Shown: positions 1-13,983, counted from the first letter of the stretch. The stretch: DNA of 64,000 nucleotides from Leclercia adecarboxylata (GCA_901472455.1 LR590464.1:62001-126000); one strand, 5' to 3'. Numbers and translations are program-made. Notes: generated by a model not told the origin, from the letters alone.

Positions 1-1184
1 CCGGATGCCGCGATAGTGCCGAACATCACCAGCGTTGCGCCGCCCAGCACCGGCTCAGGAATGTGCTGCACAAAGCCACTCACCGCCGGGAACAGACCGA
101 GCACAATCAGCATCAGCGCCACGACAAAGCCCACGTAGCGGCTGGCAACGCCGGTCAGCTGGATCACGCCGTTGTTCTGGCCGAAGCAGGAGTTCGGGAA
201 GGTATTGAACACGCCGGAAACAAAGGAGTTCAGGCCGTTGGCCAGCACGCCGCCCTTCAGGCGCTTCATGTACAGCGGGCCAGAGACCGGCTGCTCAGAG
301 ACGTCGGAAGTGGCCGTGATATCGCCGATCGTTTCCAGGGAGGTGATCATAAACACCAGCATCAGCGGCAGGAGCAGGTTCCAGTCGATGCCGAGACCGT
401 AATAAAGTGGCGTCGGAACTACGATCAGCGGGTTGTCGGTCGGGGTATTGTTTTGCGGCAACATGTCCATCGCCCAGGCTGCCAGGTAACCTGCCGCCAT
501 GGCGATCACCAGTGAGGCGACGCGCAGGTACGGGTTACGCTGACGGTTGAGCAGAATAATGATTGCCAGCACCACACCCGCCAGCAGCAGGTTTTTTGGG
601 GCGCCGAAAGTGTGATCGGCCATCGCAGCGTAACCGCCGCCGATGGAGGTGAGACCGACCTGAATCAGCGACAGGCCGATAATCATCACCACCACGCCGG
701 AGACCAGCGGAGTAATAATGCGGCGCGCCAGGTGCAATACGCGGGAGATGACCATCTCGGTGCAGCTTGCCAGCATCAGAGTGCCGAACAAGGCTGCCAT
801 CATCGTAGGGACATCCGCGCCGCCGGTTTTCAGCGCCGTGCCGCCCATGATCAGCGGAGCCACAAAGTTAAAGCTGGTGCCCTGAATCGACAGCAGACCG
901 GAACCCACCGGCCCCCAGGCTTTAATCTGAATGATGGATGCCACGCCCGAAGCAAACAGCGACATGCTGATGATGTGCTGGGTGTCCTGCGCCGGTAAGC
1001 CGAGTGCCTGGCAGATCAGCAGGGCAGGGGTGATCACCGCCACAAACATTGCCAGCAGATGCTGACAGGCGGCGAACAAGGTCTGCGCCAGCGGCGGGCG
1101 ATCTTCAAGACGGTAAATCAGTTCACTGTTATGCGGCTGCGCAATCGGTTGCGCATCTTGCTGTTCTACGGCGTTAACGGACAT
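1..1184 (-). CDS. xanP: Xanthine permease XanP (C-terminus beyond window)
   Basis: Proton-coupled xanthine uptake transporter of the inner membrane (nucleobase:cation symporter-2 family). About 394 codons are visible of the roughly 463 usual for XanP, with the C-terminus cut off by the left edge. The start at 1184 gives an N-terminus beginning MSVNAVEQQ, followed by the conserved run [17 protein letters not shown]. The rest is hydrophobic and matches XanP throughout, including the [13 protein letters not shown] and [13 protein letters not shown] motifs of the family. No frame break was found. It is divergent from gltS, as in E. coli. The close paralogue XanQ is the alternative, but the gltS neighbourhood favours XanP. 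Confidence 0.93.
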   Translation of the reverse strand, partial: MSVNAVEQQDAQPIAQPHNSELIYRLEDRPPLAQTLFAACQHLLAMFVAVITPALLICQALGLPAQDTQHIISMSLFASGVASIIQIKAWGPVGSGLLSIQGTSFNFVAPLIMGGTALKTGGADVPTMMAALFGTLMLASCTEMVISRVLHLARRIITPLVSGVVVMIIGLSLIQVGLTSIGGGYAAMADHTFGAPKNLLLAGVVLAIIILLNRQRNPYLRVASLVIAMAAGYLAAWAMDMLPQNNTPTDNPLIVVPTPLYYGLGIDWNLLLPLMLVFMITSLETIGDITATSDVSEQPVSGPLYMKRLKGGVLANGLNSFVSGVFNTFPNSCFGQNNGVIQLTGVASRYVGFVVALMLIVLGLFPAVSGFVQHIPEPVLGGATLVMFGTIAAS

Positions 1185-1408
1185 CTGCTGCGATCCCCTG
1201 GAAGAAAAGCGGGCATTTTAGCCGAGTGGATGAGAAAAGCAAACGATTGCTCACAAATATCGTTGATAAAAGCCTCAACTTAATGCGGCTTTTCTGTCAC
1301 GCCACGGCAAAGTTCATTACACTCCTGCTCCCGATTGTGCTTAAGTCGCGCAATCGGTTCAGGAAAACGCGCATGTTGATGGAGTACGTGCCATATAAGG
1401 AGCCTACT

Positions 1409-2617
1409 ATGATTCATCTTGATACGTTGTCGACCCTCGTTGCGGCAACGCTGGTTTTACTGCTTGGCCGTAAGCTGGTTCACAGTGTCCCCCTTCTCAG
1501 AAAATACACCATCCCGGAACCCGTCGCGGGCGGGCTGTTAGCCGCCGTTGCGCTGCTGGTGCTGAAAAAAAGCATGGGCTGGGAAATCGACTTTGATATG
1601 TCGCTAAAAGACCCGCTGATGCTGGCTTTCTTCGCCACCATCGGCCTGAACGCCAACCTCGCCAGCCTGCGGGCTGGTGGCAAAATGCTGGGCGTGTTTT
1701 TAATTGTGGTGGTCGGGCTGCTGGTGATGCAGAACGCCATCGGTATCGGCATGGCCTCCCTGCTGGGGCTGGATCCGCTGATGGGCCTGCTGGCCGGCTC
1801 CATTACCCTGTCCGGCGGACACGGCACCGGGGCGGCGTGGAGCAAACTGTTTATCGAGCGCTATGGGTTCCAGAATGCGACCGAAGTGGCGATGGCCTGC
1901 GCCACTTTCGGCCTGGTGCTGGGTGGTCTCATCGGCGGGCCGGTGGCGCGCTATCTGGTGAAGCACTCCACCACCCCGAACGGTAGACCGGAAGATGAAG
2001 CGGTGCCAACGGCGTTTGAAAAGCCGGACGTTGGCCGCATGATAACCTCCCTGGTGCTGATCGAAACCATTGCGCTGATCGCCATCTGCCTGACGGTGGG
2101 TAAAGTGATTGCGCAACTGCTGGCGGGCTCCGCGCTGGAGCTACCGACCTTTGTCTGCGTGCTGTTTGTGGGGGTGATCCTCAGCAACAGCCTGGCGCTG
2201 ATGGGCTTTTATCGCGTCTTTGAGCGGGCGGTATCGGTGTTGGGCAACGTCTGCCTGTCACTGTTCCTGGCGATGGCGCTGATGAGCCTCAGGCTGTGGG
2301 AGCTGGCCTCGCTGGCGCCTGCCGATGCTTGGCTATTCTGGCGGTTCAAGCCCTGTTTATGGCCCTGTATGCGATGTTCGTTACCTGGCGGTTGATGGGC
2401 AAAAAACTACGACGCGGGCGGTGCTGGCAGCGGGGCATTGTGGATTTGGTCTGGGGGCAACGCCAACGGCCATCGCCAACATGCAGGCTATTACCGAGCG
2501 CTTCGGTCCTTCACATATGGCGTTTCTGGTGGTGCCGATGGGTGGGGGCGTTCTTTATTGATATCGTCAACGCGAGTCGTGATTAAGATGTACCTGATGT
2601 TGCCGATGTTTGGCTGA
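1409..2617 (+). CDS. gltS: Sodium/glutamate symporter GltS (frame-broken)
   Basis: Na+-dependent glutamate uptake carrier of the inner membrane. The start at 1409 (MIHLDTLSTL) follows an AAGGAG ribosome site. Residues 1-300 read in one frame and carry the family's glycine-rich SGGHGTGAAW loop. From about 2325 on, the sequence must be read across at least three single-base breaks (near 2325, 2410 and 2540) to recover the second half, including GHCGFGLGATPTAIAN and the C-terminal VIKMYLMLPMFG. Total length then matches the usual 401 residues. The stop codon TGA at 2615-2617 directly abuts the recG stop on the other strand. The breaks are probably sequence errors. Confidence 0.9.
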
Positions 2618-4709
2618 TCAGGCGTTGGAGTAACGTTCGGTCTCTGGCATCCAGCGCTCCAATTAACGCTGCCGCCTGGTCGGGGTAGCGTTCATGGATA
2701 TTGGCGCGCCAGACGTTGAACTTCGGGGATCATACCCTGATCACGCAACAAGTCTGCCACTTTAAACTCGGCGTTACCGGTCTGGCGGGTACCGAGCAGT
2801 TCGCCGGGGCCACGGATCTCCAGATCCTGTTGCGCAATCACAAAGCCGTCGTTGCTGTCACGCAGTACCTGCAGGCGCTTCTGGGCGGTTTTCGACCAGC
2901 GGGGCTTTGTACAGCAGTACGCAGTGTGAGGCCACTGCGCCACGTCCGACGCGGCCACGCAGCTGGTGAAGCTGCGCCAGACCCAGACGCTCCGGGTTTT
3001 CAATGATCATCAGGCTGGCGTTTAGGCACATCCACAACCCACTTCAATCACCGTAGTGGCGATCAGCAGATGCAGATCGCCTTGTTTGAAGGCCTGCATC
3101 ACCGCCTGCTTTTCGGCAGGCTTCATGCGGCCATGCACCAGCCCGACGTTCAGCTCGGGCAGGGCCAGCTTTAAACTCTTCCCAGGTGGCTTCTGCCGCC
3201 TGCGCTTCCAGCAAATCCGACTCTTCAATCAGGGTACAGACCCAGTAAGCCTGACGGCCTTTCCTGGCAGGCGTTACGCACTCGATCGATGATGTCGCTG
3301 CGGCGCGTATCGGGGATAGCGACGGTAGTCCACCGGCGTACGCCCTGGCGGCAGTTCGTCGATGGTGGAGGTGTCGAGATCGGCATAGGCGGTCATCGCC
3401 AGGGTGCGCGGGATCGGCGTCGCGGTCATGATCAGCTGGTGCGGATGGTATCCCTGCTGGAGTCCTTTCTCCCACAGGGCCAGACGCTGATGCACACCAA
3501 AAACGGTGCTGCTCATCAATGATCACCAGCGCCAGGCCGTGAAACTGCACCTTGCTCCTGGAAGATGGCGTGTGTGCCGACAATCATCTGCACCTGACCA
3601 CTGGCAATGGCGTCCTGCTGCGCCTGTCGCGCTTTGCCTTTTTGCTTCCCGGCCAACCAGCCCACTTCAACCCCCAGCGGGGCAAACCAGCTGCGGAAGT
3701 TATTCGCATGCTGCTCGGCCAGCAGTTCGGTCGGGGCCATTAACGCCACTTGTCTGCCGTGCGCAATGGCGCGCAGGGCGGCCAGGGCAGCCACCAGCGT
3801 TTTACCGGAGCCGACATCGCCCTGCACCAGACGCATCATCGGCACATCCAGCGCTAAATCGTGCTCGATCTCAGCGGTTACGCGAGCCTGTGCCCCGGTG
3901 GGTTTAAAGGGCAGCGAGGCCAGAAGTTTATCTTTTAATTCGTTACGGGCCGGGAGCGGCAGGGCGTGAAAACGCTGGGCACCGGCGCGTAACGCCAGCA
4001 TGCTCAGGTTATGAGCCAGTAGCTCTTCCAGAATCAGACGACGCTGGGCCGGGTGCTGTCCGCTCTCTAAATCGCTGAGTTGCAGCGTCGGCGGCGGGGC
4101 GATGCAGGGTGCGCAACGCTTTCCGGCAGGCTCATCATGCCCTGCGCCAGCTCGGGTGGCAGCAGTTCGGCAATGGCGCAGGTGTCGAGCAGCTCCAGCG
4201 CCTGATCGGTCAGCTTGCGCAGCGTTGCCTGCTTGATGCCCTTCGGTGGTCGGGTAGACCGGGGTCAGGGTCTCCTGCATCTCCGGGGTGCTGAGATCGC
4301 CCTGCACACGGTACTCCGGGTGGATCATCTCCGCGCCGTATTTCCCGCGTTTGGCTTCGCCATAGGCCAGCACCCGACGCCCGGCGGCCAGGCTATTTTT
4401 CATCGCCGCGCTGAAGTTAAAGAAGCGCATCGTCAGGATGCCGGAGCCGTCACTAATCTGGCAGGTCATCATCCGGCGGCCGCCAAAGGTGATGTTGCTG
4501 TTCAGCACTTCGCCTTCAACGGTGGCGTAAATGCCGGGCAGCAGCTCGCCAATCTGATAGAGCTGAGTGCGGTCTTCGTAACGCAGGGGAGGTGCAGGAG
4601 GAGATCCTGCACGGTATGCAGGCCAATTTTTGCCAGTTTTGCTGCTCTGGGCCGCGCCAACGCCCGTCAGGGAATTGAGCGGCACAGCATCAAGCAGACG
4701 GCCTTGCAT
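2618..4709 (-). CDS. recG: ATP-dependent DNA helicase RecG (multiply frame-broken)
   Basis: Branch-migrating helicase that regresses stalled forks and processes Holliday junctions. The start at 4709 ([11 protein letters not shown]) matches RecG. In order one sees the N-terminal wedge/OB region, the Walker A motif [10 protein letters not shown] with [12 protein letters not shown], the DEQHRFGVHQR motif [14 protein letters not shown] motif [16 protein letters not shown], the ATTVIEVG motif and the C-terminal [16 protein letters not shown]. At least eight single-base breaks interrupt these blocks, yet all blocks occur in order and the overall length fits about 693 residues. One extra base near 4716 removes the trmH stop and makes the two genes look fused. 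Confidence 0.92.
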
Positions 4710-4711
4710 GA

Positions 4712-5406
4712 TTACTTTCGTCGCTTGCATGGTGGCCCACCACGTTGCATCGGCTTCAATCTCGCCCTGCATATTCACGTGGGGGTAGGGTAATTTTTTC
4801 TGCTTCGCCACGTTGGCCAGCACCGGATAACCACCTTCAAACAACAGGCGCTGCTGCTCTTCTTCCGGCAGCATGCTGTTCTCGCGTTTGTACATCCCGG
4901 CATTTTGTCGCTGGCGCTGGGCTTCATACAGAATGAGCGCGGAAGCCACGGAGACGTTCAGCGACTGCACCCATGCCAATCATCGGAATGATGATGTCCT
5001 GATCCGCCAGATCTAGCCGCTTCCTGGGTGATCCATGTTTTCTCCTGACCCATCAGAATGCAGGTCGGGCGGGTGTAATCAATTTCGCGGAAATCGACGG
5101 CTTTGTCAGAGAGGTGGGGTCGCCAGAATCTGCATGCCGCGCCCTTTCAGATGTGAAATGGCGTCGGCAATATTGTCGGTGAGCTTTGACCTGCACCCAG
5201 CTGTTGCTACCTGCAGCAGCCGAGGCCATGGGACGCATCCGCGTACCTTTCCAGACGGCGTGCACTTCATGCACACCGACGGCGTCTGCGGTACGGACGA
5301 TAGCAGCAACGTTATGAGGTTTATGGACCTGCTCCATGCAGACCGTCAGATCGGGCTGACGCCTGGCAAGCATTTCGCAGATCCGGGCATAACGTGTTGA
5401 GTTCAT
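4712..5406 (-). CDS. trmH: tRNA (Gm18) 2'-O-methyltransferase TrmH (frame-broken)
   Basis: SPOUT methyltransferase that modifies G18 in the tRNA D-loop. It starts at 5406 (MNSTRYARICEMLARRQ), with the AdoMet-knot segments QSLNVSVASALILYEAQRQR and MLPEEEQQRLLFEGGYP near the C-terminus. Length is close to the usual 229 residues. Several single-base breaks occur (around 5000, 5115 and 5180). The expected stop is TAA at 4712-4714, two bases before the recG start, but an extra A in the run at 4716-4718 shifts it out of frame. It lies 4 bases downstream of spoT, as part of the rpoZ-spoT-trmH-recG unit. Confidence 0.9.
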
Positions 5407-5410
5407 AAAC

Positions 5411-7523
5411 CTAGTTTCGGTTACGGGGTGACTTTAATTACGTCGGCCATCACGCGGATTTTTGCGCATGATATTCGCCAGATGCACACGGTCACGCGCG
5501 GTCAGACGAATAAAGGCGCTGTACACACGGCCATCTTTCTCTTCCGTATTCAGGCTATGAATGTTGGAAGAGGCGGTATTGATTGCCGCCGTCAGGTTGG
5601 CCAGTGCACCCTGGTGGTTGAACATATCCACCTTAATTTCGGTGATAAACTCCTGCTCGGTCTCTTTATCCCACTCTACCGCCATAAACTTCTCAGGCTC
5701 TTTCTGGTAGCCACGGATGTTACGACAGGATTCGTGATGGATAACCAGGCCTTTACCAGGGCTGACGTGGGCAATAATCGGGTCGCCCGGGATCGGTCGG
5801 CAGCACTTGGCAAAGGTAATCAACACACCGTCGGCGCCTTTGATCGGCAGATGGCCGTGGCTGGTTGATGACGGGCTGCGGCACAGAGGTTTCGCCCTGC
5901 TGCAGGTTCTTCGCCACCACCACGCTCATGGCGTTACCCAGACCGATTTCCGCCAGCAGATCATCAAGCGTGGCGAGCTTCATACGCTCGATTTCACGCT
6001 GCACGTTCTCTTTCGGGATCTCTGCCAGCTTGCGGCTGCCACCCAACGCGTGGTTGAGCAGACGACGGCCCAGGCTTACAGAGTCGTCGCGTTTGAGGTT
6101 CTTCAGCAGCTGGCGGATCTTCGCGCGGGGCTTTCGAGCTAACGACAAAGTTGAGCCATGCCGCGTTTCGGACGGGCACCCGGTGCGGTAATGATTTCTA
6201 CCGTCTGGCCGCTGGTCAACGGCTGTGACAGCGGGTACGGCTGGCGATCAACGCGCGCACCTACGCAGGCATGACCGATATCGGTGTGCACGGCATAAGC
6301 GAAGTCGACCGGAGTTGCGCCAGCAGGCAGTTCGACAATGCGCCCTTCTGGCGTGAAAACGTAAATCTCATCCGGGAAGAGATCGGATTTAACGCTCTCG
6401 ATAAATTCCAAACGAGCTACCGGCGCTCTGTTGCAGCTCCAGCAGGCTCTGCATCCAGCGCTGAGCGCGGATTTGTGCGGTGGTGCTGGTTTTCGCCCTG
6501 TTCTTTGTAAGCCCAGTGCGCGGCAACACCCATCTCTGCCATTTGATCCATGTCTTCGGTACGGATCTGCACCTCAACCGGCACGCCGTGCGGGCCAATC
6601 ATTGACGTGTGCAGAGACTGATATCCGTTGGCCTTTGGAATGGCGATATAGTCTTTCATTCGGCCTGGACGCGGCTTGTACAGGCTGTGCATCTGGCCGA
6701 GTACGCGATAGCAGGTGTCGGCGTCGTGGACGATCACGCGGAACGCGTAGATATCCATGATCGAGTGAAAACGCTGCTCTTTAAGCACCATTTTCTGGTA
6801 GATAGAGTACAAATGCTTTTCGCGACCGCTGACGCGGCAGGGGATACCCGCTTCCTGCAAACGTCCTTCGATTTCAGAGAGGATCTTCTGAATCATCTCT
6901 TTACGGTTACCACGTGCGGCTTTCACCACCTCTTTAATCACGCGGAAGCGGTTCGGGTATAAAGGCTTCAAAACCCAGCTTCTTCCAGCTCGGTTTTAAT
7001 GTGATGAATACCTAAACGGTGCGCCAGTGGACTGTAGATTTCGAGGGTTTCACGGGCAATGCGACGACGTTTGTCCGGGCGTAATGAACCCAGAGTGCGC
7101 ATATTGTGGGGTACGGTCAGCGAGTTTGATCAGAATGACGCGGATATCCTGCACCATCGCCATGATCATTTTGCGGAAGTTTTCGGCTTGCGCCTCTTTC
7201 TTGTCGCGGAAATTCAGCTTATCAAGCTTAGAGACCCCTTCCACCAGCTCGGCAACGCTTTTGCCAAACAGCTGTTCCATGTCCTGGTAGGTGGCAGGGG
7301 TATCTTCGATCACATCATGCAGCAGGGCGGCCATGAGCGTTTCGTAGTCGAGTTTCATCTCGGCCAGAATACAGGCCACCGCTACCGGGTGCGTGATATA
7401 AGGTTCACCGCTTGAACGTGTCTGGCCCTCGTGAGCGTCACGTGCAACGAGATACGCCTGCTGGAGACGCTTAATCTGGTCTACCGGCAGGTAGGTTTGA
7501 ATCAGTTGATTCAGGCTTTTCAA
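5411..7523 (-). CDS. spoT: Bifunctional (p)ppGpp synthetase/hydrolase SpoT (frame-broken)
   Basis: Makes and, chiefly, hydrolyses the alarmone (p)ppGpp. It begins at 7523 ([16 protein letters not shown]). Domain order is the N-terminal HD hydrolase ([20 protein letters not shown]), the synthetase domain ([14 protein letters not shown] block, [15 protein letters not shown]), TGS ([29 protein letters not shown]), the helical region, and RIS and ACT domains with [10 protein letters not shown] and HQGALANL. At least six single-base breaks are present. An extra C near 5424 hides the natural VTRNRN-TAG end at 5411. Total length fits about 700 residues. The breaks look like sequence errors, because all domains and motifs are kept. 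Confidence 0.94.
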
Positions 7524-7552
7524 ACAGATACAAGGGCGACCCGCAGGTTTAA

Positions 7553-7828
7553 TTAACGACGACCTTCAGCAATGGCGGTAACGGCCTGCAGTTCTGCGGC
7601 TTCCTGCTCTTGCTGCTCCTGGCGTTCACGAACATCAAGGATCTGGTTGTTGATCAGACCTTCTTCGATTTCACGCAATGCGATAACAGTAGTTTTATCG
7701 TTTTCTTCTGGTACCAGCGGATCTTTACCGCCTGACTGCATCTGACGAGCGCGACGCGCGGCGACCAGCACCAGGTCAAAACGGTTACCAATTTTCTCTA
7801 CAGCGTCCTGAACAGTTACGCGTGCCAT
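7553..7828 (-). CDS. rpoZ: RNA polymerase omega subunit
   Basis: Small subunit that helps assemble and stabilise the beta' subunit of RNA polymerase. The 91-residue protein is intact and essentially identical to enterobacterial Rpo[21 protein letters not shown] at the start, the RARQMQSGG motif in the middle and a Glu/Gln-rich C-terminal helix. It lies between gmk and spoT in the conserved operon order. Confidence 0.98.
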   Translation of the reverse strand: MARVTVQDAVEKIGNRFDLVLVAARRARQMQSGGKDPLVPEENDKTTVIALREIEEGLINNQILDVRERQEQQEQEAAELQAVTAIAEGRR

Positions 7829-7882
7829 ACTTAAAATGCTCCACAGATGAAGAAATGACTGGGCATGATACTGAATGTGGGT

Positions 7883-8513
<631 letters not shown>

Positions 8514-8557
8514 AGTCTTTTGTATGTGTTAACGAAGAAAGTCCTACATACGGGCTT

Positions 8558-8584
8558 ATTATACACGTCACCGCTTCGTGACGT
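8558..8584 (-). promoter_or_regulatory. Candidate gmk promoter -10 and adjacent palindrome
   Basis: On the minus strand a perfect TATAAT lies at 8558-8563, about 48 bases upstream of the gmk start. Immediately upstream is a perfect 7-base inverted repeat, ACGTCAC (8565-8571) and GTGACGT (8578-8584), separated by six bases. It would sit in the spacer between the -10 and the -35 region, where a repressor site could act. No good -35 hexamer is evident. The promoter call is an inference. Confidence 0.4.
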
Positions 8585-8691
8585 AGCCTTTGTCACACTT
8601 TTTCCGCTTCTTCGTTGATTTTTGCTCACCCTTTTCCGCTTTTTTGCGCCGTTTGCTGCAACAGAATCAAAGTCCTGATGCTGGCTCGTAA

Positions 8692-10431
<1,740 letters not shown>

Positions 10432-10435
<4 letters not shown>

Positions 10436-12086
10436 AGTGAGCCAGGTTTTGCTTTCCGCCAGGGCGTATTTAAATCTTGTGAGCTAAACGTATTGCGTAG
10501 CTGGTTGTAATCGAAGATATGGGCGTCCGCCGTCCATAACCGGAAGTGACGTAGGCTCTTGATAGCAGGTTTCGAGCACCGAAAGGCAGTTTTTAACCCC
10601 TGTAGAGATGCCGAGCCAGTTGAGCATAAGCCAATAGTTATTTGCGGTGGGCCAGAAGCCATTAACCCACCCTAACCGCCGTTTTTGGGCTGAAAAGTGC
10701 GGGCTGGCTGTACCAGATGAACTGCGGGACTTCGTAAGCCTCTTTACTTGGATTACGGGAACCATGCATATAAATAGATTCCAGTTGCGGATTTTTTTCC
10801 AGCCCGTGATCGGAAAAATAAAGAATTGAAGAGGCGGTGTTTTGCAAGCGTTTAGCCACTTCGCCGATAAAGTAATCTGTATAACGAATCGCATTGTTAT
10901 AGCAATCTTCGTACTTATTTCCGGTATCCAGAACACCTGCTGATGCAGGGTAGCGGTCACATGCCATTTCATGACTACCGTTAATGTGCAGGACAATGAA
11001 TTTTTTACCGGGTTTGTTTAGTGCCTCTTCGAGGGCGGGTAAAAGCTCCGTATCATATTGGGTATTAATCCAGTGCAAATTTTGGCTGGTTGAAGCAATG
11101 GCAGCAATATAATTATTACTCTTTCCTGAGTTCCCTTGCGCACTGATCCATTCCGTGTAATAGCCTTGCTTTTCTGGCAATGCTGACAACGTTGTCGGCA
11201 AGTTTGTCGACAGTGAAATTATCCGGGTCGGCCTGGCTGAGGATCATAGGGACCGCCAGTACCGTGGCCGATGCCGGGGCAATAGCATTCCTGAAGATCA
11301 GAGCGTTCTTTTTAAAAGATGACTCAACAGGTGTAGTGTTCTGGTTGAAACCATAAAGCTGCATATTGCTGCGTCGTGCAGATTCCCCGACGATAACCAC
11401 GTAGTTTTCGATACCGGTGCGTTGGTATTGCAGGGCAGGATAATGCACATTTTGCTTACTGATTTTCTCAGCTAACGCGTTGTCCCGGTGAGCAATAATA
11501 AATTCAGAACCGATGTAAAACGGCGTATAAGTCAGGATCCTTGAACTGAGCGGATAGTAGACTTCCAGGTCTTTGCGCTTTTTAAGCCAGCTTGCGGCAG
11601 AGTACCAGCCCATATAGCCCACCAGTAACACCATACTGATGGTTTTTGCCCGATCCGACAGGTTTTCGCTAAGAGACTTAATGGCGTACCAGGTAATAAC
11701 AAAATAGGCCATGACAATGGGAAGGCTATTGATATAGAGCCCCGACATGCTTTTAGCTTCAGCAATATGGGTTGCCAGGATACTCATGGCAAAAACGGTG
11801 TTGAATTCGCTCTGGTAAACATTCCACGTACTGAACGCAAACGCAAAATTGAGCGTTAACAGAACAGTCAGAGCGAAGGCAATAATTTTACCGGGAGGTA
11901 GCGATAGATAGCTGCGGCAGCAAGCAACAAAAGGCTATTACAAATCGCAATGCGCACCATAAAACGTGCAGGTTGTGTGAAATACACCGGCCATAATTGA
12001 ATCAATACAGAGCACAGCAGCAGGATTAAAAAATGCCTGCAGAGCTTTTTATCTATGATGAGGACAGAGGCTTTAGCAAATGACAT
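10432..12086 (-). CDS. Phosphoethanolamine transferase, EptA/CptA-type (frame-broken)
   Basis: Inner-membrane enzyme predicted to move phosphoethanolamine from phosphatidylethanolamine to an envelope glycan, probably lipid A or LPS core. The N-terminal third has several hydrophobic segments. The periplasmic sulfatase-fold domain follows, with NYVVIVGESARRSNMQLYG (metal-binding Glu), the nucleophile region APASATVLAVPM (Thr), HINGSHEMACDRYP and FSDHGLEKN (metal-binding Asp-His). Length is about 550 residues, as in the family. Three or more single-base breaks occur (near 11870, 11165 and 10560). This gene is not found between ligB and yicG in E. coli K-12 and looks more A+T-rich than its neighbours, so it may be an insertion. 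The exact acceptor cannot be told from sequence. Confidence 0.85.
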
Positions 12087-12208
12087 CAGTTCTTAATGCA
12101 AATTTTGAAGATAATGACAGAGCGGTATTGTATGCGCTTTCCAATATATTATAAGCGCACAAAAGTGCTTTTTTCTGTCCATTTTCCTCTTATCCTTTTG
12201 TTAAAAAC

Positions 12209-12826
12209 TCAGTGCGAATCATGTGTGTAATGAAAAACGGGTAGCCCAAGTTTCAAGCGCAGCGCCATCATACGCAGGGTAAAACCAAAAAGTAGTGTCG
12301 TAATAACGATGACATCATTGTTCGATACATAATGCTGCAATGCGATGTATAGCAAGGCTGCAGCGAACGAGATGCCGGCGTAAAGCTCTTTCTGGAAAAC
12401 CAACGGAATACGCTTACAGAACATGTCGCGCAACACGCCGCCAAATACTCCGGTTACCACGGCAGCAATAGTCGCAATGATCGGGCCTTCCCCCATATCC
12501 AGCGCAATCTGAGCACCAATAATAGAGAACACAATCAAGCCTATTGCGTCCAGAACCAGAAACAGACGTCGAAGATAAGGCATCACAGGGGCGAAAATGG
12601 TTGTGAGCACAGCAGAAACAGCAACAATCACAACATACTCTGGATGTTTGACCCAGCCGAGAGGATAGTGCCCAAGCAAGATATCGCGAACAGACCCTCC
12701 GCCGAGTGCCGTTGCGGTGGCAATAATGATGACACCAAAAGTGTCCATACGACGACGCCCGGCAGCCAGCGCCCCGGTCATCGCTTCGGCCGTAATACCG
12801 ACCAGATAAAGAATGTGTAAAAGCAT
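12209..12826 (-). CDS. yicG: Inner-membrane UPF0126/TRIC-type protein YicG
   Basis: Intact 205-residue membrane protein made of two repeated glycine-rich halves: [22 protein letters not shown] near residue 50 and [22 protein letters not shown] near residue 135, each followed by hydrophobic helices. This matches YicG, a member of the UPF0126 family related to trimeric intracellular cation channels. In E. coli YicG has been linked to glycine uptake; I cannot confirm that here. The start at 12826 ([10 protein letters not shown]) gives the same length as the E. coli protein. Confidence 0.92.
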   Translation of the reverse strand: MLLHILYLVGITAEAMTGALAAGRRRMDTFGVIIIATATALGGGSVRDILLGHYPLGWVKHPEYVVIVAVSAVLTTIFAPVMPYLRRLFLVLDAIGLIVFSIIGAQIALDMGEGPIIATIAAVVTGVFGGVLRDMFCKRIPLVFQKELYAGISFAAALLYIALQHYVSNNDVIVITTLLFGFTLRMMALRLKLGLPVFHYTHDSH

Positions 12827-12996
12827 TGTCGCCCCCCAAAAACGTTCAGCAGAGTAGCCTTTTGTAGGGCGGAGCACGATTGAGATTTTCTAAGGCGAAG
12901 ATTTTTAGCTTAGTTTAACTAATCCATACACACCATTTTTCTCAGTAAAGAGAAAAGAATTATTCTTTAACGATCTTTTATGGCATGAGAAAAACT

Positions 12997-13025
12997 AATG
13001 GGTAACTCACGCTGAGTTACCCATT
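12997..13025 (-). terminator. Terminator downstream of yicC
   Basis: Perfect 13-base stem AATGGGTAACTCA (12997-13009) with TGAGTTACCCATT (13013-13025) and a 3-base loop. On the minus strand it is followed by AGTTTTTC, so it is a good intrinsic terminator five bases beyond the yicC stop. Confidence 0.85.
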
Positions 13026-13029
13026 CTGA

Positions 13030-13894
13030 TTATTCGATGTTCTGAATCTGTTCGCGCATTTGTTCAATCAGCACTTTCAGTTCAATCGCAGAATTAGTCA
13101 CTTCAGCGTTGATCGATTTCGACGCCAGGGTGTTCGATTCGCGGTTGAACTCCTGCATCATAAAATCGAGGCGGCGACCTACGGCCTCTTTCTTCTTCAG
13201 AATGTTATACGTCTCTTTGACATGCGCTTCCAGACGGTCCAGCTCTTCGGAAACGTCGATACGCTGGGCCATCAGCACCAGTTCCTGCTCGAGACGGTTA
13301 TTCTCCAGCTGCACTTCGGCATCTTCCAGTTTGGCGACCAGACGCTCGCGCTGCCACTGCAGGATTTCTGGCATATGGGAACGGACCTTCACCACTTCCG
13401 CCGCTCACGCCTTCCAGGCGCTGCTCGATCAGCGCTTTCAGCGCCTGGCCTTCGGTTTCACGGGCCACGATGAAATCGTCCAGCGTACCGTCCAGCGCAG
13501 CCAGGATCTCAGCGGTAATCGCGTCCAGATCCTGTTCGCCAGCCGCCATCACGCCAGGCCAGCGCAGAATATCAACCGGGTTGATTTCGCCTTCGTCGCT
13601 CTGCATCTTGACCCAGTTAGCGGCGTTCACCAGCTGTTTAGCCAGTTTTTCGTTGAGGATCAGCTCCCCTTGCGCACTCGCATCAGGCTCAAAACGCAGG
13701 TTGCATTCAATCTTTCCGCGCGTCAGACGAGCGCGGATACGCTCGCGAACCACTGGCTCAAGACTGCGGAACTGCTCCGGCATACGGAAATAGGTTTCAA
13801 GATAGCGTTGGTTTACCGAGCGCATTTCCCAGGTAGCGCTGCCCCAGCTACCCTTGATTTCACGGCGGGCGTAGGCGGTCATACTGCGGATCAT
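13030..13894 (-). CDS. yicC: Endoribonuclease YicC (frame-broken once)
   Basis: Member of the YicC/YloC endoribonuclease family, about 287 residues. The start at 13894 reads MIRSMTAYARREIKGSWG, the family's typical opening. The C-terminal DUF1732 part carries EAVGRRLDFMMQEFNRESNTLASKS and IELKVLIEQMREQIQNIE. One break near 13395-13405 separates the two halves; otherwise the length is as expected. It is divergent from rph. Confidence 0.93.
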
Positions 13895-13977
13895 AGACAT
13901 TTCCGTTTTCAAAGGAGAGATGGGGGGATTATAGCTTTCGGGGCTTTCTCAGGATAGGAATAAGCGCGTTTAATCCG

Positions 13978-13983
13978 TATAAT
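13978..13983 (+). promoter_or_regulatory. Candidate -10 of the rph-pyrE promoter
   Basis: A perfect TATAAT lies 36 bases before the rph start in the divergent yicC-rph gap. No strong -35 hexamer is visible at the right distance. The position fits the known arrangement in which pyrE is transcribed from a promoter in front of rph. Confidence 0.5.

Noticed and set aside
1226..1408. N-terminal extension of GltS by 61 residues
   Set aside because: The extension crosses the promoter region and is unlike GltS. The ATG at 1409 has an AAGGAG site and matches the family start.
2618..7523. Pseudogene decay of recG, trmH and spoT
   Set aside because: All catalytic motifs are kept, the breaks are mostly one-base additions in short runs, and the same pattern hits essential genes. 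Sequence error is the simpler explanation.
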